Assembly: GCA_944990035.1 (NCBI GenBank)
Contig: CALYLX010000087.1
Span: 59,610 to 123,609 of the forward strand
Origin: Clitopilus passeckerianus
Taxonomy: Eukaryota > Basidiomycota > Agaricomycetes > Agaricales > Entolomataceae
Reading direction: 5' to 3'
Length of the DNA stretch: 64,000 bases
The first letter of the stretch is position 1, and every line of letters begins with the position of its first letter. Below the pieces are notes generated by a model. It was not told the DNA's origin and did no database searches. It worked only from the letters and a program-made list of their open reading frames with translations. Below are positions 33,798-43,596 of the stretch, piece after piece. The translations under genes and the position numbers were made by a program.

Positions 33798-35324
33798 CTA
33801 TGAGATGAATACTTTCCTAAGCTGACCCAATTCGCATTGCACGCCAGTCCGAGGACACGTAACCATTCCATTATGCCTCGCAGCCATCTCCGCCAATGCC
33901 TAGACTAGGTCAGATACAGGTCAACCTTGTTTGGATTGATTTGACTTACCTCGCGTGAGTAAACTTGGCCATTGGGAAAGGCCATGGGCATGTTATCTTC
34001 GTCCATGATCTTCCCACTTAGACGACAAACAATGGTCGAGTTTGCGTGATGACTGAAGGGAACTTCTTCTGCTAGTTTACCTAGCCCAAGTCCGGGGGCG
34101 TCTGAGCCTGCCTCTCCATCGCATACAGGGCAATCTACGTTCTTGGTGGTTGAATCATAACATGCCGGTAGCTTGAGCGAGGCCAAACCAGCATAAAGTG
34201 CAAGGTGTAGTAGGGGTTCACCCGGAAGTGTGTTCAGGGTGTACACTGCGTCACGGAAGAGGTGTATTAGATCGTGCCAGCGGGCAGTATTGTAGAGACG
34301 CTATGCAGATGGTTAATGTCGTGGAACCAGTTGTGAAAGGGGTCGCTTGCTTACTTTGTAAGGTGCGCAGGTGGTATTTGGAAGAAAGGCGAGGAGAGCA
34401 GATGCAGTACGGATTTGTGCGAGATGAGTCTCTTGCCACGGTATGAGGTGTTTTTTCGCATATGCTATTGCCTCTGCTGATTTACGGGCTCTCGATAGCT
34501 CTATGTATTCCTGAAGTCGAAGCTCAAACTCGAGCGTGCTCTAGATGACGGTATTTAGGTCAATTGGGGAGAGATCGCCTGGGCAGCCCACCTTCAGTTT
34601 CCGCAAGGCAACTTTGTTCTCGCTACACCAAGCAAGAGCTTCAACGCAGCTATGTTTTGAAAGGGCCTCTTCAATGCGTCGAATTTCCATGAAAAGGTGC
34701 ACATCGACCAGACCCTGTATGGTGATAAGCATGAGGAACGTGTTACTATGCCGAGACTGAGTACCTCAATATCCTTCTCCTCCGCCAGTTGTCGAGCTGT
34801 TTTCTCCATCCCTGACCTAAGTGTCCAGTCTACTAGCCACCGGTCAAGCCTGGTATCAGACCACCGATTGTAGTCCGCATCGGTGTTCAGTTGCACATTT
34901 TCAATGGTCGCAAGGTGATTGAAACGTTCATGCATGATATCCTGGGTAGGCTTTCCAGAGTTGGTTTGGAGTTCTGCAAGCTAGGATTGCGTTAGCCGCA
35001 GGCCGTGCAGGGTGCTAGTGGACACACCTTTCGCTTCAAGGTTTCTACCCTCCCTATCATTGTCTCAATCGTCTTCAAGGCGTCCTCCTTCTCAGCCTTC
35101 TTGGAAGCAGCCTTGGAAGAAAGTTCCGCAGAGGCTGTTTGAACCGCTCCCAACTCCCGTTCAACATTTCTCTGGGACGTCCGGAAGACTTTACGGTAGT
35201 TCTCATAGGGTACCTGAGGTCATCGTGAGCCCATGGCAAAGCTTCTGCTCCAACAAAGCCGACTTACACGAGCAAATGGTTGTTCAAACAACAAGACGCC
35301 TTCTGTATTAACCCTGATCTCCAT
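33798..35324 (-). CDS. GID/CTLH ubiquitin ligase subunit Fyv10/Gid9 (MAEA)
   Basis: RING-like subunit of the GID/CTLH E3 ligase, which in yeast degrades gluconeogenic enzymes; cytosol and nucleus. Predicted minus-strand exons: 35324-35268, 35213-35028, 34980-34765, 34714-34592, 34540-34355, 34300-33950 and 33899-33798; 406 residues (human MAEA is 396). A coiled-coil N-terminus (EKEDALKTIETMIGRVETL) is followed by LisH (RWLVDWTLRSGMEKTARQL), CTLH (VHLFMEIRRIEEALSKHS), a CRA region and the degenerate RING. The last shows CPVCDGE, FSHHANSTIVCRLSGKIM, DEDNMPMAFPNGQVYS and TCPRTG. All junctions keep phase 0. It diverges from the PAQR gene with 213 bases between starts. Confidence 0.93.
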
Positions 35325-35537
35325 TCCTTCTTAGATTCGCAGATTGGGTACAGTAGCTCGATGTCGTTGAGCACGATGACTGTGGCGGTAAGCCTGGGGA
35401 CATCCGTGACCTATAATTGATCGGAGGTAAACGCGTGTTGTCACAAGCAACTTCCTCATGAAATTGCAAGAGCGTAATTTTATTGCTTGTGCGCCTCCAA
35501 CAAGGAAGCCACGATTGGAACCCCCAGATACGAATCT
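35325..35537. promoter_or_regulatory. Bidirectional promoter, Gid9-like / PAQR
   Basis: 213 bases between divergent start codons. No specific site identified. Confidence 0.55.
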
Positions 35538-36837
35538 ATGGGCTCTCAGGCAACTAGACGTAAACTAGGGAGGACTGAAACGCCTCCGAAGAACTTCAAA
35601 CAACCATCGAACATCCCAAGGACACTGTCATGGTTGGAAATTCCAGCTTGGCAAAGGGACAACGACTTCATCTTGAATGGATATAGGCGGTGAGCTAGAG
35701 GTAGTATGTACGATTGAACTCGTCTGACACACTTTAGGGTGCAAAATAACTGGAGAGGATGCCTCCATTCCGTTTATGCATGTTCGTGCGCTTATCTCTC
35801 ATGAAACGGACCACTAACTCACATCGATTGTACCAGATTTACATAACGAGACGAGTAATCCGGCACTCTTCTTATTTCTCACCATATATTCTGACTTTGC
35901 GGTACTATAGTCAATATACACAGTCATCTCTGGGGAGCAGCTCTGTTTGCCTATTTTCTGGGAAATCTGCACCTGGATCAACGGCCGGGGACAACTTGGG
36001 TTGACTCCATGGTGTTTACGGTCTTCCTGTGCTCCGCAGTATTTTGCCTTCTTACGAGCGCCATGTTCCACACGGCGACCTGTCATTCTGAAAAGGTAGC
36101 GGTTCTTACTCTGCCAATATTAGGCAATTCGCTCATAACAATGCTTGCTCAAGGTGTCCTCCTCTTGCCATGCGTTGGATTATTCCGGTATTGTAATACT
36201 GACGGTCGGCTCCTTCTACCCCTCATTGTATTACGGGTTTCATCCTCGGACGGACCTCCAATTATTCTACATTACGGCAATCACTGCTGCTGGACTTGGT
36301 GGGTTGCTAAACGGACTGAAGCCAATAATTCAGGGTTGCGATTGCATCGTGCCTTTCTCTGACCGTCTTCTGAACAGGAGCTGCTTTCATAGTTCTCAAC
36401 CCCGAATATGCTAAGCCAACCCACCGTGGTGCTCGTACAGGCGTTTTCATTGGGCTTGGACTATGTGCCCTTGTCCCTGTCTCCCATTTACTCTTAACGC
36501 ATGGCCTGCACGAACTTCTCTCCGGCATGGGTCTGGGGTGGCTTGCCACCTCCGGTGGCCTGTACATTTTCGGTGCACTACTTTAGTATGTTAATACTTC
36601 ATTCTAAACTTCCGCCCGGAACCGCCTTGATGCAAATCCCTGGAAGAATCTGCAATAAACATATGCTGACTTCACCATAGTGCAAACCGCATTCCAGAAC
36701 GTTGGGCGCCGGGATGGTTCGATTACTTCTTTGCGTCACATCAGATCTTCCACCTCTGTGTCGTTCTTGCGGCATTGGCGCATTATCGTGGTATTTCGGT
36801 GGCCCTTGATCACCGGTTGTCCCAGTCGAACAATTAA
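35538..36837 (+). CDS. PAQR-family seven-span receptor (Izh/AdipoR-like)
   Basis: Seven-span membrane protein of the progestin/adiponectin receptor (hemolysin III) superfamily; fungal Izh relatives affect zinc and lipid homeostasis, and many members are ceramidase-like. Predicted exons: 35538-35689, 35738-35781, 35837-35854, 35911-36095, 36154-36298, 36378-36585 and 36681-36837; 302 residues. Family signatures in order: WQRDNDFILNGYR, LHNETINIHSHLWGA, SAMFHTATCHSEKV (zinc-binding His), LDYSGIVILTVGSF and the C-terminal HQIFHLCVVLAALAHY with two more metal-binding His. Exon 3 is only 18 bases and supplies LHNET. No signal peptide. The frame closes at TAA 36835-36837. Confidence 0.93.
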
Positions 36838-37804
36838 CGCGGTGCCCTATCCTCATCTTCCACACGCTGTGGCACCGGGATAAAGGGGTACTCTAGATGT
36901 ATCTGTGTACGTCCAATTTATCACTGTCTTTTCTGTTGGCGTCTGATGTCAACGGCATAGATTTATTGCGTAGCCTGTCGTCGGTCATTGTGTCGGGGAT
37001 TTACGAATATACCTTGTTCCATAGAAAACCAAAGCTCAGTCCCGTACTGCGAAGATCCTTGAAGCGGATCCCGTGTCCACTGCAACCCGCCTTGACTTCT
37101 TGTCCCATACGGTCAATGTTAAGGCTCGGGACAACGTGGGATAGACGGAGCCGTACCTGTGAGTCTGTGCGCTAATATGTTGACTTTAATCAACCATCAG
37201 GTCGAGCAGACCTTGGCTGTTCGAGCATGACAGTATTGTCCTGTCAGGCCGACAGGCGTTCTGTGAGAAACAGCAGAGAAAGGTTATTCAGCGATGTCGA
37301 TCACTGCCCAATGACATAGACCGTAACGCGGTACCTATACATCACTGGCCATTTCATATGATATTAGGTGAACCCGAGATACCACTTCCTGATGGACTTA
37401 CCAAGTTTTGAACCTCAGGTTCCTCGAACCAGGTTACCATGATGGCTTAACTGTTCAAGCCACTCGGCTTCCATATCTGGCCTGCACTGAAACGACGGTG
37501 TATTCGATTCAAACTTTGTTCTGAAGCCTGCCTTGCGGTGTGCCACAGTGTCGATCGAGGATCACCTCAAGGACGCCTGCCACCACGTGTTCGACACCAC
37601 ACCGGTGCATGCCAAGGGTAGCCTCGTCCGGTACCGCCTTGTTCTATAATACATACAACTTCACTGTAGAGATCTGGAATCTTGACAGGTAACGATCGAA
37701 TCCTGCGATCTCCCCCGTTTGGTTTAAAGTTTATTATTTATATTAATTACTGACGCGTTCCAAAGTGACAAAATCGTGCATGAAGAGTCGGCCCAACGCA
37801 CCTG
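36838..37804. other. Intergenic, no gene recognised
   Basis: About 970 bases. Open frames are short and unrelated to known families. The right end carries the TATA box of the next P450. Confidence 0.55.
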
Positions 37805-37811
37805 TATAAAA
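37805..37811 (+). promoter_or_regulatory. Probable TATA box of the third P450
   Basis: TATAAAA lies 97 bases before the start codon at 37908, with pyrimidine-rich sequence between them. A good match to a fungal core promoter and spacing, but not proof. Confidence 0.5.
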
Positions 37812-37907
37812 GGTCATGCATTCTGGTGTTGTTTGTCGTGACTCCGGACATAGGCCCTCCTCCCCCCACACGTACTCTATATTCAGCTTAGTCGCTATCT
37901 ATTCACT

Positions 37908-39765
37908 ATGCCTTATGCCGGAGGGCTTCAAACCGCTGCTCAAGCTTTCCTGACTGCATCTGTGCCAGTTCAAATCACGCTCGCTATCCTAATATTCATC
38001 GCTATTTCTATCATTATTTCTGCCTGCCACCAAGACGCGCCAGACACACCAGTTTCGCTCCCGGGATTGAGTATCTTCTCCATAACCCCGTTCTTCCGCC
38101 AACGATATGATTTCTTGAACTGGGGGATCCATGCAACCGGACAAACCGTCTTCCAGTTCAGAATGTTACGCGTGAGTGATGGCTCCAAAGCGATAATCAT
38201 CCATAACTGATCACGTTCGTACGACAGAACACCGTTGTGGTCGTTTCGGGGGAAAGCGCTCGTCAGGCCTTCTTCACCGCAAAGGGCCTTGATCTCACGG
38301 AAGGCTTCAAGATTCTTTCCGGAGCTGTAAGGTTGCAATCTGTGTTTCAGATTTGTTTTTCTCATCGGCTGCTTTCAGATACCCATGGTCCGAGGGGTCA
38401 CTTCTGATCTCCAAACCAGGCGGATTGCATTGATTCACAAACGTCTAGCTTCGGTACAGCGGAACGCGCCTTTGAATGATCGTGAGTGCCACTATCAGAC
38501 ATCTTTGATAGTACTATTGACTGAATTGCCCCTTCTCAGTCATTCCACAAATCTTGGAGGATTCTCGGAGGGTTATGGGAACATGGGGCAGGTCGGGAAG
38601 GTTCGATCCGTTTGTAAATATCTATGAGGTATACTCGCTCTTTACGATCACAATCCATTGATCCTTCTGACATCTCTTCGTAGCTCCTTTTCCAGACCAC
38701 GCTTCGAAGCCTTTCCTGTCATGAAATCTCAGATGATCCGGTCACTGTCGCACGTCTCAAGAAACTTTATGACACTCTGGATGTAGGCACAACCCCGGCG
38801 ACTGTCCTGCTCCCATGGCTGCCTACCCCCGCCATGATCAAGAAACTGAAAGCCACGAAAGATATTTATGATATTGTTATAAAGGCAATCAACACCCGCG
38901 AACAAAGCGGCGTCTCCCGTAACGATACCTTGCAAATGCTGGTAGACTCAGGGGACGAGAAGTTGGTAGTCGTTGGGGTACGTCAAGTTCATTTGCTTCT
39001 AGATCGGCAAACAAGTTCCTGACCCCTCTCCAGTTCATCATGGGGCTGCTCATCGCAGGCGCTCGGGCTACTGGGACCACTGCGTCATGGTTGATAACTT
39101 ATCTAGGTAGCCATCCCGAATGGCGCGCAAAAGCGAAGGCTGAAGTCGAAGCACTACTCGCGTCCAATCCTTTCACTAACTTATCGACCGACTCGGAATC
39201 GCTATCGTCACGCCTCTCTACAATTCCCCTCGAGACCTGGGAGTCCGAGACTCCTGTTCTCGATGCCATAATCAAAGAAACCACCCGAGTCGCTCAACCA
39301 CACACCGCGATGAGACGCAACCTCGGCCCTCCGATGTACATCGACGGGAAGCTCATTCCAACTGGAGCCTACGTCGTCTATCCCTTCAGTGACGTTCACC
39401 TCGATCCAAACGTCTATCCCGACCCTTGGACCTTCAACCCCGGGCGTCCAGACCCGAAGGCGCCTTTTGGGTACGTCGGTTGGGGCGGAGGTACGCATTT
39501 CTTGAAATGTCTGATTGTATCACCGAGAATTTATGCAAACTTTTCTTTCCTTCCAGGAAAAACCCTCTGTTTGGGCACCCGACTCGCCAAAGTGGAGCTC
39601 AAGGTCATCACAACGATGTTTGTTCTGGGATTCAACCACACCGTCGTCGATAGCTCGGGACAACAATATGTGCCGACTCCAAACTGGAATGACATCTTAC
39701 TCTGCCGCCCACCACCTGAAAAGACCGCCTACATCAAATACGAAAGATCGGGTATTCCTCTGTAA
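37908..39765 (+). CDS. Cytochrome P450 (family distinct from the tandem pair)
   Basis: ER-anchored monooxygenase. Predicted exons: 37908-38171, 38228-38326, 38379-38481, 38540-38628, 38684-38977, 39034-39490 and 39557-39765; 504 residues. A hydrophobic anchor lies near residues 22-44 (VQITLAILIFIAISIII). The I-helix is GARATGTTASW, with Ala-Thr-Gly in place of the usual acid before Thr-Thr. ExxR is ETTR. The PERF position reads FNPGRPD. The heme loop is WGGGKTLCLG, with the ligand Cys in place. The missing I-helix acid is known in some P450 families with unusual chemistry. Exon number, text and motifs differ from the tandem P450s, so it is not part of that duplication. Substrate unknown. Confidence 0.92.
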
Positions 39766-40095
39766 ATTATCGTCAAGTCTACTGGGACACCGTATCTATT
39801 CTCTTGCCACTCGTTTTTGATTACGTTCCTTACGAACATCCTCTCTTTGCACGGACTCGGACACTTATCAGAGCATTGACAATAAGTTAAGTATCACAGA
39901 CATTGACAGAAGAAAGGACGAATTATGTATTATTAACCTATTGATTACGGAGACTGGCCCTCTGTACGCTATATTCATCTGTAACTAGACACCCCACCAA
40001 AAGTAGATCGTTCTCTTACATATTCGCAATGATTAGCACCTTTGTTCTCCAACAACGACTTTTCAACAAGTCTTGGCGTCTAACATTGAATGGCT
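39766..40095. other. Spacer between convergent genes
   Basis: About 330 bases between the P450 stop and the Rrg9 stop on the other strand. Nothing recognised apart from presumed 3' ends. Confidence 0.5.
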
Positions 40096-40704
40096 TCACT
40101 CCTCGAACGTGAGCCTGTCGTTCTTGCCTGCCTTCTTTGCCTCCTGTACCCATCCAGCTTCTTCCTTCTCCTTCTGTCGTTTCGCGAGAACATGCTGCTC
40201 GCGTTCTCTCCTTTCCCTCTCTGCAATCTTTAGCCTTTTCTCCCTCGAAGGCTCCCATCTACTTTTGAGTATCCTCCTAACGGCCTCCGGGCTAATCTTG
40301 AATTTCTCCGCAAGCACAGGTGTAGTAAACTGATCAGGATAAAGGCGGTTCATCTGCCTCATTCCCTCCATTGCTTCGCGAGACACCTTTCGCGGCGGGG
40401 ACCACCCGTCAGGGAAATTTTTCTGTATTGCTTCCCGGTGTGCTTTGTGTTCATGAGGTGTGCTCTTGCCTGACGGGCGCCGCATGTGACGCGGAGGAGT
40501 GTCGGAGCGAACGCCATTTACACGATCCTCATCCTCAGAAAGGTCTACGGGCGTCTCATCGTCGTCAAGAATTGACCTTGGTCGTGGTAGACCTGCAATG
40601 CCCCATTTTTGGCGAGAGGTTTGATCAATTTCAACGGAGTAAAAGCGAGTAAGGTTATGCCGTTGACATGTTCTGACAGAGAGAGTCCGAAGGCAACTGA
40701 GCAT
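40096..40704 (-). CDS. RRG9: Mitochondrial Rrg9 (neugrin-like)
   Basis: Single-exon gene, 202 residues. Rrg9 is required for respiratory growth and mitochondrial genome maintenance in yeast; its animal relative neugrin binds mitochondrial rRNA. The N-terminus is basic, Ser/Arg-rich and lacks acids (MLSCLRTLSVRTCQRHNLTR), as expected for a mitochondrial presequence. The family core is FPDGWSPPRKVSREAMEG, then MRQMNRLYPDQFTTPVLAEK and FKISPEAVRRILKSRW, which reads like a helix-turn-helix. A long charged helix ends the protein. It diverges from the coactosin-like gene with 224 bases between starts. Confidence 0.9.
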   Translation of the reverse strand: MLSCLRTLSVRTCQRHNLTRFYSVEIDQTSRQKWGIAGLPRPRSILDDDETPVDLSEDEDRVNGVRSDTPPRHMRRPSGKSTPHEHKAHREAIQKNFPDGWSPPRKVSREAMEGMRQMNRLYPDQFTTPVLAEKFKISPEAVRRILKSRWEPSREKRLKIAERERREREQHVLAKRQKEKEEAGWVQEAKKAGKNDRLTFEE

Positions 40705-40928
40705 CGTGGTGTAGTCTGGCCGTCGTGGTTGTCGGTTTGGTCGTTGTACGCGGTGTGATCAGCAATGTGGCAAAAAAGTTGCCGCTACCGCGTTTGGCGT
40801 TTTGATCGGTAGAAGCCGCACAGGACTGCTACTACCTCTCATCCCGACAACCACATTCTTTGACCCCCGTTGACTTCCATTGCATTTGCTTCTCTACCAC
40901 ACGAATTTCAGGCTTCGACTGTCTAATC
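40705..40928. promoter_or_regulatory. Bidirectional promoter, RRG9 / coactosin
   Basis: 224 bases between divergent start codons; no clear TATA box or other site. Confidence 0.5.
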
Positions 40929-41725
40929 ATGGACGCCGACCTCTCCGATCCTAAAATCCAAGCAGGTAGAGTCATTTTCCGCGTTTGCAGACTCATCATG
41001 CCAGGTGATCAGCCAGCCAGGCAACTCTATCCTCCTGCTACTCCCGGACTTCTGCCCCATATTTGAGCGCAATTTTTCCTTGAATCATATTCTGTTTGTG
41101 AACAAGACTTCTGATACATTTATCGTCAGCTTACGAGGACGTTCGTGACAAGTCGTCTGCCACGAACTGGCTGTTTCTCGATTATGAGTCGGACAAGTCC
41201 AACAAACTTCAGGTCACACAGACGGGCTCTGGCGGCCTTGCTGAGGTTCATGACCTTCTGGATGACTCCAGGGCATCCTATGCCTACGTACGAGTCGAAT
41301 TCGCCAATGATAAAGAGTCCAAGCGCGAGAAATTCATATTGATTGTGCGTGCCTTTCGTTTGCGATCTCAGATGGATTGAGTAAATCCACCATTTCGATA
41401 CCCTTCAGACCTGGATAGGGAACAATGCAAAGGTCATGCGGAAAGCAAAGGTAGACTTCTTGCAACATTGCCGGTCATTCATTTATTGATCCACACGACA
41501 GATGTCTGTGCATCTTGCGGATGTCAAGAAAGTCCTTCGAACATATTCCACCGAAATTTCCACGCACGACAAGAGCGATATCAAGGAGGAGCCGATTGTT
41601 AAGAAGTTGCGAAAGGTGCGCACAGAAGCATTTGTTGACCAAAATAGGTTCTAACATGATCCCAATCATATTCCGGCGATTTTACGCAATACCAGGCTGG
41701 TGGCGCTAGTTATGATGGCGTATAA
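40929..41725 (+). CDS. Coactosin-like ADF-homology protein
   Basis: Actin-filament-binding protein of the ADF-H fold; coactosins bind F-actin without severing it. Predicted exons: 40929-40965, 41130-41344, 41409-41450, 41502-41615 and 41696-41725; 145 residues (human coactosin-like protein is 142). Seen: AYEDVRDKSSATNWLFLDYE, the central YAYVRVEFANDKESKREKFI, TWIGNNAKVMRKAKMSVH and LADVKKVLRTYSTEI, all at family positions. The first intron is long for this window (164 bases). The stop is TAA 41723-41725, 131 bases from the convergent acetyltransferase stop. Confidence 0.9.
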
Positions 41726-41856
41726 CCTCCGTGCTGCTACGACGGAATATACCTTTGATTTCTTGTATTATCTGGCAACAATATACCGCTTTTTCTTGGG
41801 GTTAAATCATCCAATTTTCCGGGTGGATTAAGATGATAACATTAGATCGGAAAATA

Positions 41857-42740
41857 TTAATGTGTTTCACCGGCAGGAATGAATTTCTTGAGGTTCTCGA
41901 TGCCTTGCTCATCCAACCTCATGCCCATCCATTCAGACATCGCCGTCGCGCCTAGGCTTTGCTCGTAAAACCCGATAGAGGGCGTGTTCCACTGTAATTG
42001 ACAAATTGCCATAATTAGTGGGCCAAGTAATCGAGCTTCGGCCTCAACAACTGACCTTCAACACGCTCCAATCCAGCCTCCCGCAGTTCTGATGGACCGG
42101 TTATTACTACTTGATACAAGCTGATCAACTTAAGCATTTGATCCCGCTCTTACCTTTGCCTGGGCGATCTTTCCGAGTTCTACAAATAGGGCTTTGCCCA
42201 GACCTCCGCCTCTGAAGTCCGATTTCACGTACAGATCTTCCAGCTGGATGAATAGGGTTTGTTCAGGGCCATGAGAGGCGATCGGTTTGAAACTCGATGG
42301 GGGACGTACATATAAACCCGGTTTTCCTGTCCAGGTGGAGAAATTGAAGAAATAAAGAGCTAAGCCGACTGCATCTCCGGGCTGCTCTACGGTTCCCGTG
42401 AAGGCTAGTAAAGCATGCGCATACGGCGTTTCGAAGAGATGTTGACGAAGCTGAGAGCAATTCAAATTCCAGGCCGAGAACCCCAGTGTAGTTGATAACC
42501 TACGAGTTCAGGAGTAGCTTTGACAGATTCCGGCTCTTTTTCGTAGGTTGCCTGAGCAAAAAATATACATTGAATTTCCGGCACCACAGAATATGCAGGA
42601 AGTCCTAACCAGATCAATGATTAGCTCGAGGATGGTATCCTACAATCGAGTTTAATTGGGCTTGCGCATCGACTTCTGGCGTAGTAATACTTCACCACAT
42701 CCTTTGGCGTTGCCTCTCTAATATGGAACCCTTTAGACAT
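41857..42740 (-). CDS. GNAT N-acetyltransferase, SSAT2/thialysine type
   Basis: Acetyl-CoA-dependent acetyltransferase of the diamine/thialysine acetyltransferase group. Predicted minus-strand exons: 42740-42696, 42639-42610, 42551-42504, 42450-42154, 42088-42056 and 41991-41857; 195 residues. Seen: IREATPKDV at the N-terminus, TYEKEPESVKATPEL, GLALYFFNFSTWTGKPGLY, the strand LEDLYVKSDFRGGGLGKAL (DLYV plus the RGxGxGKAL acetyl-CoA loop), then CGRLDWSVLKWNTPSIGFYE, which is the SSAT-type RLDWxVLxWN signature. Three short exons (45, 30 and 48 bases) encode the N-terminus; each keeps phase 0 and GT..AG. Substrate (polyamine, thialysine or other) is not certain. Confidence 0.9.
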
Positions 42741-42936
42741 CTTAAAGAGCCTTCCAATGGAAATGACTCGAATTTGAGCTTGAGCGCTTTGACAGAACTT
42801 GATCTAAGCGAGTGGCTGAAGACGCACCCATTGTATGCATATATTTGGCCTGAACCTTATTTCCTCTAACCGGACAACGCTACACAACGGATTCTCGACC
42901 GTCAGTCCGTAGGCTCTGAAACCCACAAAAATCATC

Positions 42937-43596
42937 ATGGATCCCGCAAAATTGGCAAAGCTGCAAGCTGCTGCTGCAGCCAACAGAATTGGTACGTTCT
43001 GCCCTCGAAAAAAGTATTTTGACGCGCTTGCGTGTCTCGTGTAATCGATCTATCGACTGACACACTCTTTTGGTATCTAGGTGGTAAGGGAACCGTGCGG
43101 AGAAAGGTTGTGAGGAAAGTGAAGCCTTCGGCTGCTCAGGACGACAAAAAGTTGCAAGGTGCACTCAAGAAATTGAACGTGCAACCGATTCCTGGCGTTG
43201 AGGAGGTCAACATGTTTAGGGAGGATGGAAATGTGCTGCACTTCACTGCCCCGAAAGGTAAGCACATATCCGTCATTTACACTATATACGGATGATTTCA
43301 GAACGCATGCTAATTTCCCTTGATTTTGAACAGTGCACGCCGCTGTTTCAGCCAACACTTTCGCGATCTACGGTACCGGACATGTCAAGGAGTTGACAGA
43401 GCTGGTTCCTGGTATCCTTAACCAGCTTGGCCCCGACTCTCTCGCCTCGCTGCGGAAGCTCGCCGAATCGTACCAAGCAATCCAACAGGGTCAACAACGA
43501 CAGACAGACAATGCAGCTGATGATGACGACGACGACGTTCCCGATCTTGTGGAGAACTTTGATGTGGAAGGCGAAAAAGCTGCTGCTCTCGACTAA
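42937..43596 (+). CDS. EGD1: Nascent polypeptide-associated complex beta subunit
   Basis: Beta subunit of NAC, which binds the ribosome exit site and nascent chains. Predicted exons: 42937-42991, 43081-43257 and 43334-43596; 164 residues. The ribosome-binding basic motif [12 protein letters not shown] is intact. The NAC domain follows: [39 protein letters not shown] and [17 protein letters not shown]. The acidic C-terminal tail has a run of six Asp. Length and layout are those of yeast Egd1 and animal BTF3. Confidence 0.95.

Noticed and set aside
37380..37470. Possible tRNA-like text upstream of the third P450 (AGGTTACC, GTTCAAGCC)
   Set aside because: No acceptor stem or anticodon arm can be formed around it.
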